DNA from: a virus
Length of the DNA: 44,052 nt
Direction: 5' to 3' (one strand)
IMG/VR virus record: IMGVR_UViG_3300016461_000040
Location: 1 to 44,052 of that record
Made by a program: the position numbers and the translations under genes. Positions 39,398-44,052 of this stretch are shown in pieces. The notes beneath the pieces were generated by a model. That model saw only the letters and a list, made by a program, of their open reading frames with translations. It was not told the DNA's origin and searched no databases. Within the stretch, counting starts at the first letter, position 1, and each line of letters starts with the position of its first letter.

Positions 39398-40210
39398 GTG
39401 GACGCAGTCAACACCTCGTGCTCGGTCGAGGCCGCACCTCTTTGCGAGGATCAGCCTGTCGCCGCAGACGCACCCTTGTGCGGCCATACGCCGGAACAGT
39501 TTGCGGAGGTGGCGCTCGCGCTCGAGCCGCGAGGCGCCGCCTGGTGCAAGCTCTACACGACGACGAAAGCAGCACTCTACCGTGCCTTCGGGCGGTTGCT
39601 GGCGGACTTCGAGCAGCGGCTGTGCGACCTCTTCACCGAGGCGCTGGCATGCGAATCGGTCGAGCTGCTGGCCGAGTGGGAGCAAGAGTATGGCCTGCCA
39701 GGTGAATGCGCTGCTGGTGCATATCCGACGGATCTGCCGGGCCGACGGGCGCAGGTTTGCGCGGCTCGGCGCAACACCGGCATCAGCACTCGAGAGCAGC
39801 TGCAGGCATTGCTTCGGATCGCGCTCGACTGCCCCCTCCTGACGCTCGAGCACATCTTCGTTCACAGCTGGATGAACAGCACCATGGGCCAGCCCCTCAC
39901 GGTGTACGGCGGGATCTGTGTACGCGGCATCGGTCCGGCGGACCTCCAGACGACGATTCACAACGTCATCGGCGGCTGGGGCGTGATCAGCGACGGCGCG
40001 GGCTCGAGCGTGGGGCAGCCGCTGACGCTCAACGATCCGGACTTCGTCCAACCGCCCATGTGTCCCGTCATCTATCACAGCACTATGGGGGGCTGGACGG
40101 GTGGCGTAGGCGAGCCGCTGATGGTGGCCGATCCGGTCAAGTGGGGCCTGCTGGTGTGCTTGCTGAAAAAGCACCTGCCGGCGCATGTCGCCTGGAGCGT
40201 GTGCCCCTGA
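39398..40210 (+). CDS. Tail protein gp48-like (DUF2313 family)
   Basis: This protein of 270 residues contains LEPRGAAWCKLYTTTKAALY, then RAFGRLLADFEQRLCDLFTE, and LLAEWEQEYGLPGEC, the pattern of Mu gp48/YmfQ proteins. The C-terminus has two MG(Q/G)-type repeats (NSTMGQPLTVYGG and VGEPLMVADPV). GTG 39398 is chosen because of a TGGGG upstream; GTG 39386 would add four residues. Confidence 0.85.
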   Translation: MDAVNTSCSVEAAPLCEDQPVAADAPLCGHTPEQFAEVALALEPRGAAWCKLYTTTKAALYRAFGRLLADFEQRLCDLFTEALACESVELLAEWEQEYGLPGECAAGAYPTDLPGRRAQVCAARRNTGISTREQLQALLRIALDCPLLTLEHIFVHSWMNSTMGQPLTVYGGICVRGIGPADLQTTIHNVIGGWGVISDGAGSSVGQPLTLNDPDFVQPPMCPVIYHSTMGGWTGGVGEPLMVADPVKWGLLVCLLKKHLPAHVAWSVCP

Positions 40211-40232
40211 CCCCTGCAATTCGATTTTTCTC

Positions 40233-40261
40233 AAGGACTGCCCCGGCAGTCCTTTTTTTTG
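40233..40261 (+). terminator. Strong terminator before the tail fibre
   Basis: AAGGACTGCC and GGCAGTCCTT form a perfect stem followed by eight T. It separates baseplate and fibre genes. Confidence 0.85.
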
Positions 40262-40275
40262 GCTGAAAGGAAATC

Positions 40276-41535
40276 ATGGACCTGATAACCCACATCCCGG
40301 GGATAGCGAACTCCGGGCTATTCACACCAGGTGCGAACACGCCTTCGCCTTGGAACGTGCCGATCACTGGCGCGGTCGACGGCAACAGCCCGGCGAACGC
40401 GACGCGCAACATGGCGGAGATCTACAACCGGGTTCTGTTTTCGCGTGCGGCTCTTATCGAGGCCTCGGGTCTGCCGATCGATAACAGCGACTGGGCCCAA
40501 CTCGTACATGCCTTTCGAACTAACGGGCTGATCTATGCGGCAGGCGCTGGCACGGCTAACGTGCAGACGGTTGCCTATACGCCGGCCATCAAAGCATTGG
40601 TTGATGGCATGGTGCTCTGGTTCAAGGCTGGGGCAACAAATACCGGGCCTATGACGCTGAATGTGAGCGGCCTGGGAGCGAAGGCTCTTGTCGGTGGTGC
40701 GCACGCGGCGCTGCAGGGCGGTGAAATTCTGGCCAATGGCAAGTGCCTGGTCGTGTGGAATGCGACATTGGACTCGTTCGTGTTGATCGAGTGCACGGGT
40801 GCGCCTCTGCAGGTTGCAAACGCGACGGCAGGGCAGCAGGCCGTCGCAATGAATCAGCTGTTTGGGGGGCTAAAGGGCATCGCTCGCTTTACGACAAGCT
40901 TTACCTTCGTTGTGCCGCCTGGCGTTACCACTCTGTGGGTTTCGGCGATCGCTGCCGGCGCTGGCGGCGGCTCCGGCGGTGGCGGTGATTCCACCTTCAC
41001 CGGGAGCGGCGGTGGCGGCGGTGGCGCAGGCCAATGGGTGCTTCGTCAGGCCTACACGGTGGTCCCTGGTCAGACCATCACCGGAACGATGGGGGCTGCG
41101 GGGTCGTCTGTTCCTGGTACAGGATCCAGTGGAACCGCTGGCCAGGCTGGCGGCAACTTCACGATCACAAATCTGAACGGTGCGACGTTGACTCTCACCG
41201 GAGGCACTGGTGGTGGCGGAGGCTCAAATGGCTCGACAAGCGCCGTGGCGGGACCTAACGGCGGCGCGGGGCAGGCGCCGGGCGCGAATGGTGGCGATGG
41301 CTACAAGCTGGCGGGAACTGGCGCGGGCGGGGCAGGGGGAAGCAGCCCGTTTGGGGGCGGAGGCCCAGGTGGGCGCGCAGCAAGCGGTGCAAACGGCCTT
41401 CCTGGCACAGCAGGCAATGGCTTTGGTGCTGGCGGCGGTGGTGGGGGCGGCTACTACAGCCAGGGTGCCGGCAGCACGCAGTCGGGAGGCACTGGCGCCG
41501 GTGGCGCCCCAGCCCTCGCAATCTTCGAATGGTGA
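40276..41535 (+). CDS. Glycine-rich tail fibre protein
   Basis: The N-terminal 90 of 419 residues form a fibre attachment region (HIPGIANSGLFTPGANTPSP). A beta region (PMTLNVSGLGAKALVGGAHA) follows, then about 160 residues dominated by glycine (GGGGGGAGQWVLRQAYTVVP), ending GAPALAIFEW. Glycine-rich tips of this kind recognise receptors in other phage fibres. No TR-like sequence is present. AAAGGAAA precedes the ATG. Confidence 0.88.
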   Translation: MDLITHIPGIANSGLFTPGANTPSPWNVPITGAVDGNSPANATRNMAEIYNRVLFSRAALIEASGLPIDNSDWAQLVHAFRTNGLIYAAGAGTANVQTVAYTPAIKALVDGMVLWFKAGATNTGPMTLNVSGLGAKALVGGAHAALQGGEILANGKCLVVWNATLDSFVLIECTGAPLQVANATAGQQAVAMNQLFGGLKGIARFTTSFTFVVPPGVTTLWVSAIAAGAGGGSGGGGDSTFTGSGGGGGGAGQWVLRQAYTVVPGQTITGTMGAAGSSVPGTGSSGTAGQAGGNFTITNLNGATLTLTGGTGGGGGSNGSTSAVAGPNGGAGQAPGANGGDGYKLAGTGAGGAGGSSPFGGGGPGGRAASGANGLPGTAGNGFGAGGGGGGGYYSQGAGSTQSGGTGAGGAPALAIFEW

Positions 41536-41549
41536 TGAAGGACATAGAA

Positions 41550-42149
41550 ATGAAATACGCAAACTTCCATCCGCTGACACGGGCGGTCGCTCGATTTCTT
41601 GACGATGCAGCCTTGGAGGCTGGTGGTTTGGATCCCGATGCGCTGCATCGGTTGCCCGACGACTTTGATCTGGACCAATCGCCGATCGGCTGGTTCGTTG
41701 TGCAGGGCGCGCTCACACGAGAGGTGCCGCATGCCAAGTTCGCGCTGTTCGATTTGGAAGGGAAAGCGGTCATGCAGTGGCAGGATCGGCTTGCCTTCCT
41801 ATACCTCGACGCCGATCCAGCTGCCTTGCTTGCGCTGCCTGGTGATTTCGATATCAACCAGTCGACCGATGGCTGGTATGTGATCGACGGCGCGCTGTCG
41901 CGTGTGGCGCCGCCGGCGCCGCCGCCGCTGCCGCCGACCGACGCACAGGTGTTGGCTCAGCGAGATGCGTTGTTGGCAGAGGCGACGTTGCGCATTGCGC
42001 CCCTGCAAGACGCGGTCGACCTGGACGAGGCTACCGTCGAGGAAGCCGCGCTGCTGAGGAAGTGGAAAAAGTACCGGGTCGACCTGAGCCGCATCGAGCA
42101 GCAGGCGGGCTTCCCGGCGGCGGTTCAGTGGCCGGCAATGCCAGCCTGA
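41550..42149 (+). CDS. Tail fibre assembly protein
   Basis: The C-terminal part (LRIAPLQDAVDLDEATVEEA, then ALLRKWKKYRVDLSRIEQQ) is the classical tail-fibre-assembly domain with its chaperone helix, followed by VQWPAMPA. The N-terminal half contains two related segments (LPDDFDLDQSPIGWFV and LPGDFDINQSTDGWYV). ATG 41550 with AAGGA seven bases upstream is chosen; ATG 41535 overlaps the fibre stop. 199 residues. Confidence 0.88.
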   Translation: MKYANFHPLTRAVARFLDDAALEAGGLDPDALHRLPDDFDLDQSPIGWFVVQGALTREVPHAKFALFDLEGKAVMQWQDRLAFLYLDADPAALLALPGDFDINQSTDGWYVIDGALSRVAPPAPPPLPPTDAQVLAQRDALLAEATLRIAPLQDAVDLDEATVEEAALLRKWKKYRVDLSRIEQQAGFPAAVQWPAMPA

Positions 42150-42168
42150 CCGAGATTCCCAAACAGTA

Positions 42169-42188
42169 ACCCGCTTCGGCGGGTTTTG
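42169..42188 (+). terminator. Terminator before the lysis genes
   Basis: ACCCGC, TTCG, GCGGGT, then TTTT. Confidence 0.7.
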
Positions 42189-42205
42189 TCTTTCTGGAGC
42201 TCGCA

Positions 42206-42580
42206 TTGCCCGAACCTACGACCACCGTCGCCGGCGCGATCGCCGCCGGCGCTTCTGCCATATCGCTCGCTCTGCTGGGCGTTGACTACTACAGCCTGAT
42301 CTGGGGCATGGTCGGCGCCCTCTTGGCGCTGTACCAGGCGGCCAAGATGGGGCGCGTCCGCTCCGTCATCTTCGTAAGCCTGTCGACGCTCGTGGGTGCT
42401 GCCTGCGGCACAGGTGCGCTATCGACGTTCCAGAGCGAATCGCGGCCGCTGCTCATCGTGTGCAGCCTGGTCGCTGGCTTCGGGGCGCAATTGATCGTCA
42501 CGGCACTCCTGAGGGCAGGCATCAACCGTATCGACAAGCTGGGCGGCGTGACCGACATCGACAAGCAGGGGGAACAGTGA
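42206..42580 (+). CDS. Putative holin
   Basis: Three hydrophobic segments (GAIAAGASAISLALLGV, YYSLIWGMVGALLALY and LLIVCSLVAGFGAQLIV) suggest a class I holin topology in this 124-residue protein. It sits upstream of the endolysin gene. The start is TTG 42206 with GGAG before it. It would time lysis by forming holes in the inner membrane. Confidence 0.75.
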   Translation: MPEPTTTVAGAIAAGASAISLALLGVDYYSLIWGMVGALLALYQAAKMGRVRSVIFVSLSTLVGAACGTGALSTFQSESRPLLIVCSLVAGFGAQLIVTALLRAGINRIDKLGGVTDIDKQGEQ

Positions 42581-42891
42581 TGGAAGCCGCAATCCGCTGT
42601 TTGGGAATGGCTGTCTGCGCCTTGGTGTTGATGGCCTGCATCTGCCGCATCGACCTGATGCGGTTCCACACCAACCGAGCCGCATGGTTCGCCATGTATC
42701 TGCTGTTCGCCGTCTATGCCCTCGGCGTATTGCTCGACCTTCTTGCCGCGAGGCCGGTCGATTGGTACGAGGGCGCCGGCGTCGGCGGCGTGCTGCTCTA
42801 CATGGCGCTGACCCGAAAACTTTGGCGTCAGGGGCCGCCCGCTGAAACCGAAACCGGAGGCCTGCGCAAGGCTGACGGATCTCCTCTCTGA
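42580..42891 (+). CDS. Second membrane protein of the lysis module
   Basis: This 103-residue protein has three hydrophobic helices (CLGMAVCALVLMACI, WFAMYLLFAVYALGVLLDL and GVGGVLLYMALTR) and a short polar tail. ATG 42580 overlaps the holin stop (TGATG). It is probably a second holin or an antiholin by position. Confidence 0.65.
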   Translation: MEAAIRCLGMAVCALVLMACICRIDLMRFHTNRAAWFAMYLLFAVYALGVLLDLLAARPVDWYEGAGVGGVLLYMALTRKLWRQGPPAETETGGLRKADGSPL

Positions 42892-42901
42892 AGGATCTCT
42901 C

Positions 42902-43507
42902 ATGCACGAAGACCTCTCCACCGGGCCGGATGGCCACGAGCTCAATCATCACTACGAGGCCTGCAAGCTGCGGGCCTATCCAGATCCCGGCTCGCCGTTG
43001 TTCAAGGCGCTGCAGGCCGCCCGCATCGATCCCTACAGTCTGACCATGGTGCCGCTGCAGTTCGCGCACCTGAGCGGCAAGCCCTGGACGATCGGCTGGG
43101 GCGACACCGAGGGCGTGACCGTTGGCATGGTCATCAGCCAGGCTGAGGCGGACGGGCGCTATGCAAAGCGCCTGGTGCGCGATTTCGAGCCCGCGACTCG
43201 GCGCGCTGTGCAAGTGCCCGTCAATCAGCGGCAGTGGGATGCCATCGTTTCCACGGTCTACAACACTGGCCCCGGCGGTGGTGGCCGTGATGGCATCCTG
43301 TGGTTGGCTGATGGCCAGCCGTCTACGTTCTTGCGCAAACTCAATCTCGGGGACTACGCCGGCGCGGCCGCCGAACTCCCGAGGTGGGTTCGCGCTGGTG
43401 GTCAGGTACTCAAGGGCCTGCAGCGTCGACGCGAGGCGACGCGGCTCGTGTTCCTCGGCATGGACGCCAGCTCGGCCATCGTGTCGGGCGACGCGAAATT
43501 CCCATGA
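42902..43507 (+). CDS. Endolysin, GH24 (T4 lysozyme-like)
   Basis: This 201-residue muramidase degrades peptidoglycan. The catalytic Glu is E19 in HHYEACKLRAYPDP, followed by Asp 28 and Thr 63 in WTIGWGDTEG. The spacing between Asp and Thr is about 30 residues longer than in T4 lysozyme because of an insertion. RWVRAGGQVLKGLQRRRE at the C-terminus is typical of the family. There is no signal or SAR segment, so a holin is needed for release. Confidence 0.9.
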   Translation: MHEDLSTGPDGHELNHHYEACKLRAYPDPGSPLFKALQAARIDPYSLTMVPLQFAHLSGKPWTIGWGDTEGVTVGMVISQAEADGRYAKRLVRDFEPATRRAVQVPVNQRQWDAIVSTVYNTGPGGGGRDGILWLADGQPSTFLRKLNLGDYAGAAAELPRWVRAGGQVLKGLQRRREATRLVFLGMDASSAIVSGDAKFP

Positions 43508-44052
43508 GTGCGATCGCGGGCCTTTTCGGCCTGGTGCCCGGTTGGCTCTGGGCTGGCCTGATGGCCGCCAGCGTCCTCCATGGGTGCTGGGTTGGCCACC
43601 AGCGCGACGGCGCCGTCAACGGGCTGCGCGACCTGCAGGCGAAGGTGGCGGAGCAGGAGTCCGTACGCGCGCAGGTCGCGTCGGCGGCCAACGCGAATTT
43701 CCGCAAGTTCGAACATCAACAGGCGGCTTCGGCCGCGGATCTGGAAAATGCAAATCAAACCGCCAAGCTGGCTGCGGGCACTGTCGATCGCAGCAATCGT
43801 GATGATGTTGACGGGTTGCGGCGCGATGTCGCCCGGCTCGACGCCGCCGCCCGAAGTGGTGGGCTGCCCAGCGCCGCCGCCTATCCCCGCGAGCTTGCGG
43901 CAAGCCGGCGAGCGGCTGAAAACGCAAGAGGACTATTCGTTGCGTGCGCAGCGGAATATCAGGCAGTGGCGGGAGAAGCTCGGCGAGACGTCATCGACCT
44001 CGGCACCGGAGTGAGCTACGCGAACCTTGTGCACACGCCTGCACCACCATGA
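43504..44052 (+). CDS. Rz-like inner-membrane spanin
   Basis: One N-terminal membrane helix (FGLVPGWLWAGLMAASVL) is followed by a long charged coiled coil, the layout of i-spanins, in this 182-residue protein. ATG 43504 overlaps the endolysin stop (ATGA). The stop codon is the last codon of the window, and the C-terminal NLVHTPAPP contains the last palindrome copy. Confidence 0.8.
   Translation: MSAIAGLFGLVPGWLWAGLMAASVLHGCWVGHQRDGAVNGLRDLQAKVAEQESVRAQVASAANANFRKFEHQQAASAADLENANQTAKLAAGTVDRSNRDDVDGLRRDVARLDAAARSGGLPSAAAYPRELAASRRAAENARGLFVACAAEYQAVAGEARRDVIDLGTGVSYANLVHTPAPP
43748..44014 (+). CDS. Rz1-like outer-membrane spanin, nested
   Basis: This 88-residue lipoprotein lies wholly inside the Rz gene in another frame. 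The signal peptide ALSIAAIVMMLTGC has a LTGC lipobox. A proline-rich segment follows (GSTPPPEVVGCPAPPPIPAS), then a helix. This is the classic o-spanin arrangement; together with Rz it fuses inner and outer membranes at lysis. Confidence 0.85.
   Translation: MQIKPPSWLRALSIAAIVMMLTGCGAMSPGSTPPPEVVGCPAPPPIPASLRQAGERLKTQEDYSLRAQRNIRQWREKLGETSSTSAPE
44028..44045. repeat. 18-bp palindrome site (3 mismatches)
   Basis: TGTGCACACGCCTGCACC, in the last codons of the Rz gene. Confidence 0.55.

Noticed and set aside
40276-41535. Tail fibre as a further DGR target
   Set aside because: No segment resembles the TR, in particular not its constant 3' part; the C-terminus is glycine repeats.
1-44052. CRISPR arrays, tRNA and rRNA genes
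   Set aside because: I saw no regularly spaced direct repeats and no cloverleaf or rRNA-like sequence. The only repeats are TR/VR, operators and scattered palindromes.

Overview
The window looks like a host-prophage junction in a betaproteobacterium of the order Burkholderiales, probably family Comamonadaceae. The only clear chromosomal genes are phaR (polyhydroxyalkanoate synthesis repressor) and the first 25 codons of rimO. rimO is cut at its conserved GFVSLGC segment near position 1158, and everything to the right, up to the last base, reads as one temperate phage. No integrase or transposase is visible and the right attachment site lies outside the window. The family names here come from reading the translations; no database search was run.

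Layout: (1) 1-1184, host genes and the rimO stub. (2) 1200-1778, one unknown gene and a large inverted-repeat bidirectional terminator. (3) 13219 down to 1779 (minus strand), a leftward early operon of about 26 tightly coupled genes. It starts at a near-consensus promoter overlapped by two repressor operators. (4) 13374-14185, a CI-like repressor facing a Cro/YdaS-like gene across shared operators. (5) 13868-19298 (plus), the rightward early operon: Cro, CII-like, winged helix, primase-helicase and a Q-like antiterminator. (6) 19345-44052 (plus), the late operon. It has a lambda-type head (terminase, gpW, portal, protease/scaffold, gpD, gpE), a Mu-type contractile tail (sheath, tube, frameshifted chaperone, tape measure, gpN, gpP, gp45-48), a glycine-rich fibre with its assembly protein, and lysis genes (holins, endolysin, nested spanins).

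The most striking system is a complete diversity-generating retroelement (DGR) inside the leftward early operon (9393-6740, minus strand). It has two tandem variable-protein genes with VRs, an Avd accessory gene, a template repeat (TR) and a DGR-type reverse transcriptase. VR2 differs from the TR at nine positions, all adenines on the coding strand. VR1 differs at eight adenines and has lost one more adenine, which shifts its frame. The targets are small proteins of 132 and 162 residues with a C-type-lectin/DUF1566-like end. They are encoded with early genes and not in the tail module, and the fibre gene has no VR. The DGR therefore seems to diversify a protein family other than the usual phage adhesin, and to be controlled by the lysogeny switch.

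A second hidden signal is an 18-bp palindrome, TGTGCAGACGTCTGCACA. It occurs once perfectly and five more times with 1-3 mismatches across the phage, mostly in protein linkers or tails and in one intergenic gap. It could be the binding site of the large phage ParB-like protein (4386-6743) or of another DNA-binding factor.
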